From Subtercola endophyticus (lineage in GTDB: Bacteria; Actinomycetota; Actinomycetes; Actinomycetales; Microbacteriaceae): a stretch of 64,000 nt of DNA. Each line of letters starts with the position of its first letter. Within the stretch, counting starts at the first letter, position 1. The stretch covers positions 2,914,001-2,978,000 of the forward strand of contig NZ_CP087997.1 of assembly GCF_021044565.1 (NCBI RefSeq). The letters are read 5' to 3'. The position numbers and the translations under genes were made by a program. This document shows positions 24,674 to 32,573 of the stretch, one piece after another. Below the pieces are notes generated by a model. That model had not been told where the DNA came from, ran no database searches, and saw nothing but the letters and a program-made list of their open reading frames with translations.

Positions 24674-25636
24674 GTGAGCACATCGGGCGGCAGCAGAGCG
24701 ATTCTGGCGGCACTCGGCGCAAACGTCGGCATCGCCATCATCAAGTTCGCCGCGTTCCTCATCTCGGGTTCATCGTCGATGCTCGCAGAGAGCGTGCACT
24801 CGCTGGCTGATTCGGGCAACCAGGTGCTGCTGCTGCTGGGCGGCCGCAAGTCCCGCAAAGAGGCTGACATCGAGCATCCGTTCGGGTATGGGCGCGAGCG
24901 GTACGTCTACGCGTTCGTGGTCTCGATCATCCTGTTCTCCGTCGGCGGTGTGTTCTCGCTCTACGAAGGAGTCGAGAAGATCACGCACCCGCACCCCCTC
25001 GAGGCTCCGTGGGTTCCGATCGTCGTGCTCGTTGCGGCCATGGTTCTCGAAGGGTTCTCGCTGCGCACCGCTATGAAAGAGAGCAACCACACCCGTGGAA
25101 AGCAGAGCTGGGTGCAGTTCGTTCGGCGGGCGAAGGCTCCGGAATTGCCCGTCGTGCTGCTCGAAGACGTGGCGGCCCTCACCGGTCTGGCGTTCGCTTT
25201 TGTCGGAATTCTGCTCACGATCATCACCGACAACAGCGTCTTCGACGGCATCGGCACGCTGGCGATCGGCACCCTGCTGGTCGCCGTCGCCGTTGTTCTC
25301 GGCATCGAGACCAAGAGCCTCCTGGTCGGCGAGGGCGCGAGCGTCGTCGACGTGGCGGCGATCTACGACGCCATCGACTCCGGCCACGACGTCGAGCGCG
25401 TGATCCACATGAAGACGCTCTACCTCGGCCCCGACGAGCTGATGGTGGCGGCGAAGATCGCACTGCCGGCCACGGCCCGACTCGACGACGTCGCGAAAAC
25501 CATCAATGCGGTCGAAGCGCGAATTCGTGAGGCCGTTCCCATTGCGCGGGTCATCTACATCGAACCCGATGTCTATGTCGAGCAGACCAACCCTGCCACG
25601 CCGACCGAGGCGATCGTCATCAAGGCGTCGGACTAG
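24674..25636 (+). CDS. Cation diffusion facilitator (CDF) family transporter
   Basis: 320 residues with about six membrane helices. Metal-site residues are in AESVHSLADSGNQ (helix 2, His and Asp) and LLEDVAALTG (helix 5, Asp). The cytoplasmic ferredoxin-like domain is the last ~85 residues. It probably exports Zn, Fe or Mn by proton antiport; the metal cannot be told. The GTG at 24674 follows AACAGG. Its stop shares CTAG with the tadA stop. Confidence 0.9.
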   Translation: MSTSGGSRAILAALGANVGIAIIKFAAFLISGSSSMLAESVHSLADSGNQVLLLLGGRKSRKEADIEHPFGYGRERYVYAFVVSIILFSVGGVFSLYEGVEKITHPHPLEAPWVPIVVLVAAMVLEGFSLRTAMKESNHTRGKQSWVQFVRRAKAPELPVVLLEDVAALTGLAFAFVGILLTIITDNSVFDGIGTLAIGTLLVAVAVVLGIETKSLLVGEGASVVDVAAIYDAIDSGHDVERVIHMKTLYLGPDELMVAAKIALPATARLDDVAKTINAVEARIREAVPIARVIYIEPDVYVEQTNPATPTEAIVIKASD

Positions 25637-26133
25637 TCGAGTTCGTCGGGCCTGGCGGTGTCGCCGCCGCGGAAGAAGTCCGTGAGCAGCGCGGCGCATT
25701 CGTCAGCCCTGACTCCCGCGAACACCTCGACCCGGTGGTTCAGCCTGCGATCGCGCAGCACGTCGTAGACCGACCCTGCCGCCCCGGCCTTCTCGTCCCA
25801 TGCCCCGAACACAACCGTCTCGACCCGTGCCGCGAGAATCGCGCCGGCGCACATCACGCACGGCTCGAGGGTGACGACTAGGGTGGTGCCGGGCAATTGC
25901 CACGTGCCCGCTTCGCGGGCGGCCGCGCGCAAGGCGACGATCTCGGCGTGGGCGGTGGGGTCTGAGTCTTGTTCCCGTTCGTTGCGGCCTACCGCGAGAA
26001 CGTCTCCCGAGGCATCGAGCAGCAGTGCGCCGACGGGTACATCGCCGGAACGCGAGGCCCCGGCAGCCGCGGCGAGGGCAGCGAGCATCCAATGGTCGTG
26101 TTGGGCGGAGGCCGGGAAAACCGCGTCGTGCAC
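25633..26133 (-). CDS. tadA: tRNA adenosine(34) deaminase
   Basis: Converts A34 to inosine in tRNA(Arg)-ACG. The 166 residues contain the zinc deaminase motifs HAEIVAL (His ligand and catalytic Glu) and PCVMCAG (two Cys). The GTG start follows GGGAGG by about six bases. It is divergent from upp, with a TTGACA-like minus-strand box at 26178-26183. Confidence 0.9.
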   Translation of the reverse strand: MHDAVFPASAQHDHWMLAALAAAAGASRSGDVPVGALLLDASGDVLAVGRNEREQDSDPTAHAEIVALRAAAREAGTWQLPGTTLVVTLEPCVMCAGAILAARVETVVFGAWDEKAGAAGSVYDVLRDRRLNHRVEVFAGVRADECAALLTDFFRGGDTARPDELD

Positions 26134-26219
26134 CTCGCGCCTCCCTCTCTCTTCCTGAAACCTCGACGCCCGTTACTGTCAAGCACCGCCCGGCCCTGCG
26201 TTGAGCGACCCTCGAACGG

Positions 26220-26225
26220 TAGGTT
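26220..26225 (+). promoter_or_regulatory. -10 box of leaderless upp promoter
   Basis: TAGGTT, six bases before ATG 26232. Confidence 0.5.
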
Positions 26226-26231
26226 TACTTT

Positions 26232-26864
26232 ATGCGAGTACACGTTGCCGACCACCCGCTCATCACGCACAAACTCACTGTGCTGCGAGACAAGAACACC
26301 CCGTCGGCGACCTTCCGCGCCTTGACCGAAGAGCTCGTCACGCTGCTGGCCTACGAAGCGACGCGGAATGTGCGCGTCAACGAGGTCACGATCCAGACTC
26401 CGGTCGCCCAAACCACCGGCGTCGCGCTGAGTGAGCCCCGCCCGCTCGTGGTGCCGATTCTGCGCGCCGGGCTCGGCATGCTCGAGGGCATGGTCAAACT
26501 CGTTCCCACGGCCGAGGTCGGGTTTCTCGGCATGGTGCGAAACGAAGAGACGCTGAAGCCGTCGACCTACGCCGAGCGGCTGCCCGACGATCTCTCCGAT
26601 CGGCAGTGCTTCGTGCTCGATCCGATGCTCGCCACGGGCGGGTCGTTGGGGGCCGCCATCGAGTTCCTGTTCGACCGCGGTGCGATCGATGTCACGGCGA
26701 TCTGTCTGCTCGGCGCTCCCGAAGGCGTCGCGGCGCTCGAAAAGCGCACCGAGGGGCGCGACGTCACGCTGGTGCTCGGAGCTTTGGATGAACGGCTCAA
26801 CGAGCAGGGATACATCGTGCCGGGCCTCGGCGACGCCGGTGACCGCCTGTACGGTCTCGCGTAG
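26232..26864 (+). CDS. upp: Uracil phosphoribosyltransferase
   Basis: Salvages uracil to UMP with PRPP. At 210 residues it has the usual length. Motifs [14 protein letters not shown], the PRPP loop DPMLATGGS and the C-terminal [15 protein letters not shown] uracil-binding segment are intact. ATG 26232 has a -10 box six bases upstream. The next gene is a short peptide with its own promoter, so upp is probably monocistronic. Confidence 0.96.
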   Translation: MRVHVADHPLITHKLTVLRDKNTPSATFRALTEELVTLLAYEATRNVRVNEVTIQTPVAQTTGVALSEPRPLVVPILRAGLGMLEGMVKLVPTAEVGFLGMVRNEETLKPSTYAERLPDDLSDRQCFVLDPMLATGGSLGAAIEFLFDRGAIDVTAICLLGAPEGVAALEKRTEGRDVTLVLGALDERLNEQGYIVPGLGDAGDRLYGLA

Positions 26865-26920
26865 CTGACACTCGTTCTGGTGTCTTCGCAAACTTTAATG
26901 CTGCTAATCGCGCAAAATAT

Positions 26921-26957
26921 TTGACGCGCACGCCGGTTTTTTGCTTTACTCGAAGTT
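26921..26957 (+). promoter_or_regulatory. Sigma-70-type promoter driving a leaderless short peptide
   Basis: TTGACG at 26921-26926, an 18-base spacer, TTTACT at 26945-26950, seven bases, then ATG 26958. This is the clearest two-box promoter in the window, in an AT-rich stretch. Confidence 0.65.
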
Positions 26958-27059
26958 ATGTATGACAACGTGCCTTCCACTGCTGCCGCTTCGGCCTTTG
27001 GGAACGCCGGCATGATGATGCCCGGCGCCGTTGCCATGCCCTGTCGAATGTGTCGCTGA
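26958..27059 (+). CDS. Leaderless 33-residue Met/Cys peptide, possible regulatory leader
   Basis: The ATG is the predicted transcription start of a strong promoter. The peptide is Ala/Met-rich, contains GMMMPG and ends in PCRMCR, with Cys codons TGT in the last five positions. It lies 218 bases before a winged-helix regulator gene in the same direction. Leaderless short ORFs with Cys codons at their end act as cysteine-responsive attenuators in mycobacteria; this one has only two Cys codons and a longer gap, so the comparison is a hypothesis. No similarity to a characterised peptide is recognised. Confidence 0.55.
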   Translation: MYDNVPSTAAASAFGNAGMMMPGAVAMPCRMCR

Positions 27060-27277
27060 CGAGAAACGTCTTCACCAAAGACATCCCCTCGCTGAGTTCG
27101 GCCGCAGCGCTCTCGCGTCTCTGACGCACCTGCCGGTCGAACTCCCGAAAGACCCACATCCCGGTCTCTCGCACCCGGGCCCGTCGTCGCTGATGGGTCT
27201 AGCCACTCGACATCTCTGCACAGAACGCTCCGTCACTCATTGACGGCTGTGCGCATCATCGCCAAAGGACTTCTCCC

Positions 27278-28030
27278 GTGTCAATCGCCCAGCTCAAGAC
27301 CCCGCTCGCCACTTCGTACACCGCTCCTGCCGTCGCTTCGCGAGCCGCACACCCCGCCGCCGCTACCGGTGCGGCAGCCGCATCGGCACCTGTCGCTGGC
27401 GGAGCCGCCCCGCACATCCGCGCCGTTCCCGCCGGCACCGAGGCTCGCGGCTTCGTGCTCTACGTGGGAATCGACGAAGAGAAAGCCGAGCACGACGGCA
27501 CCGAGCTCGGTTCGATCGTCGCCCAGATCAAGGCCCTCGTCGCCCAGCTCGCGCCGAGTTCAGAGACCTACGCCGCCGTGGCGTTGGCTCCCCGCGGCTC
27601 AGGCGGACGCGACGTCGACGTCGTCCGCCTCGCCCTGCAAGACCCCGCCGCTCTCGCCAAGCACCGCCAGACCCCCGAACCCGCCGACCGCGCACACGAT
27701 GGCGTCGTCATCGACCTCTCGCGCAAGCGCGTACTGCTCGACAACGAGTCGGCGAACCTCACCTACAAGGAGTTCGAACTGCTGCAGTACCTCGTTCTTC
27801 GCGAGGGCCGCACCATCGAGCGCGCCGAGCTGATCTCGGCGCTCTGGAGCTCGGGCGACGACGACATCCCCAACGAGCGCACCATCGACGTGCACGTTCG
27901 CCGTCTGCGCTCCAAGCTCGGCAGCTACGAAGACATCGTGCGCACCGTTCGCGGCGTCGGCTACCGCTTCGACCGCCACGCCGACGTCTCGGTGCGCCAG
28001 ACCAGCACACCTTCGCCCGACCTGTTCTGA
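27278..28030 (+). CDS. Winged-helix (OmpR/PhoB-type) DNA-binding protein without receiver domain
   Basis: 250 residues. The C-terminal domain (about 143-240) is a trans-reg-C winged helix with LTYKEFELLQYLV, NERTIDVHVRRLRSKL and VRGVGYRF. The N-terminal 145 residues are an Ala-rich stretch followed by an unassigned alpha/beta segment. The DD..K receiver pattern is not seen, so this is not a classical response regulator. The GTG at 27278 follows AAAGGA by eight bases. Upstream is the leaderless peptide; downstream is the structured repeat region. The target genes are unknown. Confidence 0.8.
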   Translation: MSIAQLKTPLATSYTAPAVASRAAHPAAATGAAAASAPVAGGAAPHIRAVPAGTEARGFVLYVGIDEEKAEHDGTELGSIVAQIKALVAQLAPSSETYAAVALAPRGSGGRDVDVVRLALQDPAALAKHRQTPEPADRAHDGVVIDLSRKRVLLDNESANLTYKEFELLQYLVLREGRTIERAELISALWSSGDDDIPNERTIDVHVRRLRSKLGSYEDIVRTVRGVGYRFDRHADVSVRQTSTPSPDLF

Positions 28031-28036
28031 ATTGAA

Positions 28037-28148
28037 TTGGCGCGCCGCCGCCTCTGCGGCGCGCAGTGCGACTGGATGCCCGTTCCCCAGTATTGGCCGC
28101 TACCACCATTGAACGCGACGAGCGTCGTCGCCGCGTTCAATCGACCAC
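28037..28148 (+). repeat. Two-hairpin structured repeat, copy A
   Basis: Hairpin 1 is GCGCGCCGC (28040-28048), loop CGCCTCT, GCGGCGCGC (28056-28064). Hairpin 2 is ATTGAACGCG (28108-28117) and CGCGTTCAAT (28132-28141) around an ACGAGCG loop. GTGCGACTGG and TTGGCCGCTACCA lie between. Two more full copies are at 39228-39341 and, inverted, 39472-39585. Outer stem bases differ between copies but stay paired. The 640-base gap 28031-28670 holds this, a solo hairpin, a terminator and an AT-rich stretch, and no gene that I can support. Confidence 0.8.
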
Positions 28149-28274
28149 GCTTTGGCGCGCCGCCGCCCCGTGGACAGCGTGAGGGCGGTAGAGCTCTAAT
28201 AAGGCCGTTATAGCTGCCGCTATTGCGTCGTAACGACCTCCTAAGCGTCCGAGCCGGTCGCGCGCGAGCCGGTC

Positions 28275-28299
28275 GTGCGCCGCAGAGGCGGCGGCGCAC
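28275..28299 (-). repeat. Solo hairpin 1 of the structured repeat family
   Basis: GTGCGCCGC-AGAGGCG-GCGGCGCAC, the inverted orientation of hairpin 1 with the same loop and different outer pairs. The rest of the repeat is not recognisable beside it. Immediately after, a 22-base GCGGCGGCGCACnAATCAAAA segment is repeated twice. Confidence 0.7.
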
Positions 28300-28341
28300 G
28301 AATCAAAACGCGGCGGCGCACAAATCAAAAGCGGAACAGAC

Positions 28342-28376
28342 AAGGCCCGGTCGTAGAGGCTAACGACCGGGCCTTT
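28342..28376. terminator. Intrinsic terminator hairpin
   Basis: 13-bp perfect stem, AAGGCCCGGTCGT (28342-28354) and ACGACCGGGCCTT (28363-28375), eight-base loop, followed by T-rich sequence. The A/T ends allow use in both directions. It could terminate the regulator transcript running through the repeat region. Confidence 0.8.
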
Positions 28377-28459
28377 CCCTTGCACCAAGAGTGTCCTGCA
28401 ATCACATTCCGCGCTTCGCTGCCACAGCAAACAACTAACGCTCTTGAACTATATAACGG

Positions 28460-28486
28460 TTGCGTAACGACGAGCAAGTTATGCAA
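28460..28486. promoter_or_regulatory. AT-rich inverted repeat, possible operator
   Basis: TTGCGTAAC (28460-28468) and GTTATGCAA (28478-28486) pair 8 of 9 around nine bases, in a locally AT-rich stretch (about 28430-28510) upstream of the SnoaL-like gene. No partner is known. Confidence 0.3.
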
Positions 28487-28670
28487 TCGTTATTTTCCTA
28501 AGGATTTGCCTAGAGTCCTTCCCGCGTCACGTCACTCGCCACGGCTCGCTGAACGAGCGGGGGGTGTCCTAGGTGCGCGGCACCCAGGATGCCGCACCCT
28601 TCCTCGCCGGTATGGAAGCGGGCAGTGTTGATGGTGGGCCGGACGGGCCTCCATGAGGGAAGGTTCGAAG

Positions 28671-29027
28671 ATGCTTGAGAAGGCTGATGTTGAGACGTGG
28701 GTTGCCGGCTATCTCACGGCGTGGACGACGTGCGCACCGGCGGACATCGCCGCGCTGTTCACCGTCGATGCCGAGCAGCACGAACGGCCCTATGAGACCG
28801 ACTGGATCGGCTGCGAGGCGATCATCGCCGGCTGGCAGTTTCGCGCAAAATGGCAAGAGGGTGGATGGACGTTCACCTGGGAGCTGCTGAAGATCGCCGG
28901 CGACACCTTCGTACTCAGCGGCACCGGCGTCTACACGGAGCTGGGAACGTTCGACAACCTCTGGGTCGTCACCCTCGATGACGACGGAAAATGCACCTCG
29001 TTCCAGATGTGGAACAACGAAATCTAA
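28671..29027 (+). CDS. SnoaL/NTF2-like domain protein
   Basis: 118 residues predicted to form the cone-shaped NTF2 fold: N-terminal helix VETWVAGYLTAWTT, ALFTVDAEQHERPY, the central GCEAIIAGWQFR helix and strands ending FQMWNNEI. Members can be cyclases, isomerases or ligand-binding proteins, and the substrate here is unknown. ATG 28671 is preferred over 28653 because GGGAAGG lies eight bases before it. It is convergent with the XRE regulator; their ends overlap by four bases. Confidence 0.8.
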   Translation: MLEKADVETWVAGYLTAWTTCAPADIAALFTVDAEQHERPYETDWIGCEAIIAGWQFRAKWQEGGWTFTWELLKIAGDTFVLSGTGVYTELGTFDNLWVVTLDDDGKCTSFQMWNNEI

Positions 29028-29884
29028 GCCCCAGCCCCGCGTGTCTCCGTCACGTGCAGCGTCCCGAGCAGGGCCAGGGCGCCCGCGCTTGCGCTGCCGG
29101 GCGCGGGAGTGCCGACGAGCAGTTGCTGGCCGGGCGCGTCCCGCACGTCGAACGTTTGATAAGTGAGTTCGATGCGCCCGACGTGCGGATGCACGAAGAC
29201 CTTGTACGCCCGTGCCAGACCGCCGACCGTCTGGTCGTCCCACAGTGCACGGAATTCTTCCACCTGGAGCATGTCTGTCACCAGCGAGGCGATCGCGGGA
29301 TCGTGCGGATCAAAGCCTGCGTTCAGCCGGAGGGCGTGCACCGTCGCCCGCGTCACGGTCGCCCACTCCACGAATACCGATCTGGCTTCAGGGTGGAGGA
29401 ACAGAACCCTCACCATGTTCAGCGGTGCCTCGTCATGAGGATCGTCGAACGGCGCTAGTAAAGCTGCAGCCACGGTGTTGGTCGCAAGGATGTCGAATGA
29501 CGGCCCGAGCACGTACGCCGCGGCAGCCGGAAAGGAGTCCAGTAGCACGAGCAACGACGGGTCGACACGATCGCGGGAACGGCCGGCGCGCGGCTGGGGG
29601 TTCATGCCGGCGAGTCGATACAGATGGCCTCGTGCATCCGGGGTCAGCCGCAGCGCCCGGCCGATCGCATCCAGAACCTGGGAGGAGGGGCTGCGTTCCC
29701 GACCCTGCTCGAGGCGGGCGTAGTAGTCCGCACTGACTCCCGCCAGCACAGCGACTTCTTCGCGGCGAAGACCCGCGACCCGACGAGTTCCCCTGCCGCC
29801 CACAAGACCCGCCTCGTCAGGATCAAGCCCACGGCTCGCCCGCAGAAAATCACCGAGCACGTTGTCAGCGGAAGACCTGTTCAT
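29024..29884 (-). CDS. XRE-family regulator with MmyB-like ligand-binding domain
   Basis: 286 residues. The N-terminal HTH has RRVAGLRREEVAVLAGVS and YYARLEQGR (about residues 30-65), typical of the actinobacterial MmyB-like group. The C-terminal ~180 residues (from DPSLLVLLDSFP) are the MmyB PAS-like domain, ending in LTYQTFDVRDAPGQQLLVGTP. It probably represses or activates a neighbouring oxidoreductase. ATG 29884 follows TACGCT by seven bases, so a leaderless message is likely. It is divergent from merR, so either regulator could control the shared 118-base region. Confidence 0.87.
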   Translation of the reverse strand: MNRSSADNVLGDFLRASRGLDPDEAGLVGGRGTRRVAGLRREEVAVLAGVSADYYARLEQGRERSPSSQVLDAIGRALRLTPDARGHLYRLAGMNPQPRAGRSRDRVDPSLLVLLDSFPAAAAYVLGPSFDILATNTVAAALLAPFDDPHDEAPLNMVRVLFLHPEARSVFVEWATVTRATVHALRLNAGFDPHDPAIASLVTDMLQVEEFRALWDDQTVGGLARAYKVFVHPHVGRIELTYQTFDVRDAPGQQLLVGTPAPGSASAGALALLGTLHVTETRGAGA

Positions 29885-29891
29885 ATGTCCG

Positions 29892-29897
29892 AGCGTA
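29892..29897 (-). promoter_or_regulatory. -10 box of leaderless XRE regulator promoter
   Basis: TACGCT on the minus strand, seven bases before ATG 29884. Confidence 0.45.
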
Positions 29898-29967
29898 GTT
29901 GCGGTCGCCGTGACCAAAGATTCGCCTCCGAACGAATCAATTTCGTACCTTTGCCGAATCTGCCTTG

Positions 29968-29985
29968 ACTTGAAGCGCTTTAAGT
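29968..29985. promoter_or_regulatory. Candidate MerR operator
   Basis: 18-base palindrome ACTTGAAGCGCTTTAAGT with one mispaired position, overlapping a TTGACT -35-like box (29965-29970) and ending a few bases before the GGAGG of merR. Dyads of this kind between promoter elements are typical MerR-family sites. Confidence 0.5.
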
Positions 29986-30002
29986 ATCGGAGGCTTGGCA
30001 CC

Positions 30003-30479
30003 ATGACGTCACGAACAACAGAACGGGCCCCCGGCCGGTTCACCATCCAGGAGGTTTCACGACGTACTGGGGTGAGCGAGCCCACACTGCGGTACTACGA
30101 GAAGATCGGGCTCCTCGGGCCGATCGAACGCGACGAGAGCAGCCGGCACCGCCGCTACACCACACGAACCGTGGAGACGATCGAGTCGCTCGGCTGCTTG
30201 CGATCGGCGGGGATGCGTGTCGAAGACATGCGGCACTACCTCCGGCTCCTCGAACGCGGAGACGACGCAGCCGTCGAACAGCGCGAACTGTTCGCCACCC
30301 ACGCCCACCGGCTTTCAGACGAGATAGCCGGCCTCCAACTGCGGCTCATTTACCTCCAACGCAAAGCCGACATGTGGGATGCCCGTGATCGCGGAGACGC
30401 GGATGCGGAGTTTCAGGCAACCCGTGACGTCATCCAAGCAGCAGAACAGATCTCAACCCAAGCAAAAGGAACACCATGA
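30003..30479 (+). CDS. MerR-family regulator
   Basis: 158 residues. The N-terminal MerR HTH contains FTIQEVSRRTGVSEPTLRYYEK, followed by the wing SRHRRYTTRTVETIESL and GCLRSAGMRVEDMRHYL. A dimerisation coiled coil spans about 100-130. No cysteine metal-binding loop is seen, so it probably senses an organic effector. ATG 30003 has GGAGG nine bases upstream. It overlaps the following epimerase gene by four bases and likely controls it through the palindrome at 29968-29985. Confidence 0.88.
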   Translation: MTSRTTERAPGRFTIQEVSRRTGVSEPTLRYYEKIGLLGPIERDESSRHRRYTTRTVETIESLGCLRSAGMRVEDMRHYLRLLERGDDAAVEQRELFATHAHRLSDEIAGLQLRLIYLQRKADMWDARDRGDADAEFQATRDVIQAAEQISTQAKGTP

Positions 30480-31549
30480 ACACCCCCTCCACCACCAGCC
30501 AGACCAGCCAGACCAGCCAGACCAGCCAGACCACGGTGCTCGTCACCGGAGGCACCGGCTACGTCGGCGGCCACACCATCGCGCGTCTGCTGCGCGACGG
30601 CTACACAGTCCGCACCACCGTGCGCGCCAAAGATCGCGAAGGCGAGGTGCTCGCTACGCTTGCTGGATCCGGCATCGATTCCGAGGGCCGGCTGCAGTTC
30701 ACAGTCGCAGACCTAGCGTCTGACAGCGGCTGGGCCGATGCGGCGCACGGTGTCGACTACGTGCTCCACGTCGCATCCCCGTTCCCGCCCTCCATCCCGG
30801 AGAACGACGACGAGATCATCGTTCCTGCACGCGACGGGGCCCTCCGCGTCTTGGCAGCAGCCCGGGACGCCGGGGTGAAGAGAGTTGTCATGACCTCCTC
30901 GTTCGCCGCGATCGGTTACAGCCGCAAGCCCAGCGCCGACTACACCGAAGCCGACTGGACCAATCCCGACGACGACAACACCGCCTACATCAAATCCAAG
31001 ACCATCGCCGAGCGCGCAGCCTGGGACTTCATCGAAGCCAAAGGCGGAGCCCTCGAACTGACCGTCATCAACCCCACCGGCATCTTCGGTCCGCTGCTCA
31101 ACGACCACCTCTCCACATCCATCGGTCTTGTGAAGGCGATGCTCGACGGGCTCATGCCCGCCGTGCCGCGCATGTACTTCGGTGTCGTCGACGTGCGCGA
31201 CGTCGCCGACATCCACGTCCTCGCCATGACCAACCCGGCCGCAGCAGGACAACGATTCATCGCCACTAGCGACGAATCCAGCAGCTTCTTCGGGCTCGCG
31301 CAACTGCTCGCCCAACACCTCGGAGACGCGGGTGCGAAGCTCCCCACCCTCGAACTCACCGACGACCAAGTCCGTGAGGCGGCGAAAACGAACCCGGGGC
31401 TGAAAGAGGCCGCAGGGCAACTCGGCCAGAACCCCGTCATCAGCAACCAGAAGGCCAAGACCGTGCTCGGCTGGCAGCCGCGGTCAGCAGACGACACGAT
31501 CATCGATACTGCTGACAGTCTCACAGAGCGAGGTCTGATCTCCGAGTAG
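30476..31549 (+). CDS. NAD(P)-dependent epimerase/dihydroflavonol reductase-like SDR
   Basis: 357-residue extended SDR. Rossmann motif TGGTGYVGG near residue 26, HVASPFPPS, active-site serine in VMTSSFAAIGYS, and catalytic YIKSK. The overall pattern resembles dihydroflavonol-4-reductase or methylglyoxal reductase relatives; the substrate is unknown. The N-terminus carries four SQT triplets encoded by a nine-base tandem repeat. ATGA overlap with merR means co-translation, and its expression is presumably induced by the MerR ligand. Confidence 0.87.
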   Translation: MNTPSTTSQTSQTSQTSQTTVLVTGGTGYVGGHTIARLLRDGYTVRTTVRAKDREGEVLATLAGSGIDSEGRLQFTVADLASDSGWADAAHGVDYVLHVASPFPPSIPENDDEIIVPARDGALRVLAAARDAGVKRVVMTSSFAAIGYSRKPSADYTEADWTNPDDDNTAYIKSKTIAERAAWDFIEAKGGALELTVINPTGIFGPLLNDHLSTSIGLVKAMLDGLMPAVPRMYFGVVDVRDVADIHVLAMTNPAAAGQRFIATSDESSSFFGLAQLLAQHLGDAGAKLPTLELTDDQVREAAKTNPGLKEAAGQLGQNPVISNQKAKTVLGWQPRSADDTIIDTADSLTERGLISE

Positions 31550-31557
31550 CTCTGTGC

Positions 31558-31583
31558 GCGACACGTCAACCCCGTGCATCCAT
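31558..31583 (+). repeat. 26-bp direct repeat, left copy
   Basis: GCGACACGTCAACCCCG then TGCATCCAT; differs at one base from the copy at 32498-32523. The two copies enclose the NYN gene and its terminator (940 bp from start to start). Confidence 0.8.
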
Positions 31584-31635
31584 TTAACAAAGCCTCGGGG
31601 ATCCAAGCCCGTCTCTAAACACACAACTAATGATC

Positions 31636-31641
31636 TATGCT
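31636..31641 (+). promoter_or_regulatory. -10 box of NYN gene if leaderless
   Basis: TATGCT, seven bases before the GTG at 31649. It overlaps the alternative ATG at 31637, so only one of the two starts can be right. Confidence 0.35.
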
Positions 31642-31648
31642 CATCTAT

Positions 31649-32383
31649 GTGAAGATCGGCGTGTATGTTGATGGCTTCAATCTCTACTACGGAGGTCGTG
31701 GCATCTGTGGTCGATCTACTGCAGGGTGGCGATGGCTCGACATTCGAGGCCTCGTTGTCGATCTGATCAAGACGCATTCTCAGTGGGCTGACGCTGAGAT
31801 CGAAGACGTCGTTTTCTGCACCGCTCGAGTCAGTGGCTCAAGTAATCCGAAAGGCCAGCGGGAGCAGGATGTTTATCTCAGGGCGCTCCAGCACGCGGGG
31901 TCGGCCAGCGTCATCAGCTTCGGGAATTACGTCGCTCGCGTCGCAACCGCGCCGTTGGCAATTGCCGGCCGCAACGGCAAACCGGTGATCTCGAATCCTC
32001 GGTGGCCACTGATGGTACAAGACGGCTCAGAAAACGACGTGCCAGGTGCGCGATTCATGGCCTCAGTCGCCCGGCGGGAAGAAAAGGGCTCGGATGTCAA
32101 CGTCGCGTCTCACCTTCTCATTGATGTTCTTTCCGGCGGCCTGGATGCGGCGGTCGTGATCTCGAACGACAGTGATCTAGCCTTTCCGATCTCCTTCGTG
32201 CGAGGCCGAGTTCCTGTCGGTCTCGTGAATCCGACAAAGGGGTACCGAGCTGGCAAGCTGGCTGCTAACTCTTCGGACGGGGTGGGCAACCACTGGTGGT
32301 ACCAACTCCGGGCATCCGACTGGTACGAGCATCAGCTTGCGCCGGCTCTTGGCTCTCGCATCACGAAGCCAGCGGAGTGGTGA
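31649..32383 (+). CDS. NYN-domain (LabA/DUF88-like) putative RNase
   Basis: 244 residues with a PIN-like NYN fold. Acidic metal-site residues are in [12 protein letters not shown] (near the N-terminus) and [12 protein letters not shown] (near 170), with [14 protein letters not shown] between. Such proteins are predicted nucleases or RNA-binding factors, sometimes found in mobile or defence contexts. The GTG at 31649 gives a leaderless fit and starts at the first strand; an ATG at 31637 adds four residues and has no ribosome binding site either. It is less GC-biased than its neighbours and lies between 26-bp direct repeats, which suggests acquisition. Confidence 0.8.
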   Translation: MKIGVYVDGFNLYYGGRGICGRSTAGWRWLDIRGLVVDLIKTHSQWADAEIEDVVFCTARVSGSSNPKGQREQDVYLRALQHAGSASVISFGNYVARVATAPLAIAGRNGKPVISNPRWPLMVQDGSENDVPGARFMASVARREEKGSDVNVASHLLIDVLSGGLDAAVVISNDSDLAFPISFVRGRVPVGLVNPTKGYRAGKLAANSSDGVGNHWWYQLRASDWYEHQLAPALGSRITKPAEW

Positions 32384-32408
32384 TCACTGGTATTGTGGAC
32401 CCACACCA

Positions 32409-32435
32409 CCCGGCCCCTCAGGGGCCGGGTTTTTT
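32409..32435 (+). terminator. Intrinsic terminator of the NYN gene
   Basis: CCCGGCCCC, loop TCA, GGGGCCGGG, then six T. It starts 25 bases after the NYN stop. Confidence 0.92.
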
Positions 32436-32497
32436 CGTCCCTGAAGATCCCCCAGTTGCGCTCAGATCAGCCCCTCTTGCCCGAGGCTACGGAATCG

Positions 32498-32523
32498 GCG
32501 ACACGTCAACCCCGGGCATCCAT
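32498..32523 (+). repeat. 26-bp direct repeat, right copy
   Basis: GCGACACGTCAACCCCG then GGCATCCAT. Its last four bases overlap the inverted repeat upstream of marR. Confidence 0.8.
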
Positions 32524-32535
32524 ACGCCCGTATGG
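32520..32535. promoter_or_regulatory. Candidate MarR operator
   Basis: CCATACG-CC-CGTATGG, perfect seven-base arms, lying about 40 bases before the MarR start and upstream of TAATCT (32549-32554), a likely -10 box. Placement suggests autoregulation. Confidence 0.5.
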
Positions 32536-32573
32536 TCCTGGAGCGGCCTAATCTGTATGGGAGAGGTGCAGTG

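Noticed and set aside
27031..27243. Overlapping 70-codon frame after the Met/Cys peptide (TTG start)
   Set aside because: No ribosome binding site, no recognisable domain, rare start; the region is better explained as leader between the peptide and the regulator.
28037..28299. Structured repeat region as a tRNA or known riboswitch
   Set aside because: No cloverleaf or T-loop; the paired hairpins recur elsewhere with different outer stems and do not precede a gene in a riboswitch-like way.
31637..31648. ATG 31637 as the start of the NYN gene
   Set aside because: No ribosome binding site, and it falls inside the best -10 box; kept only as an alternative.
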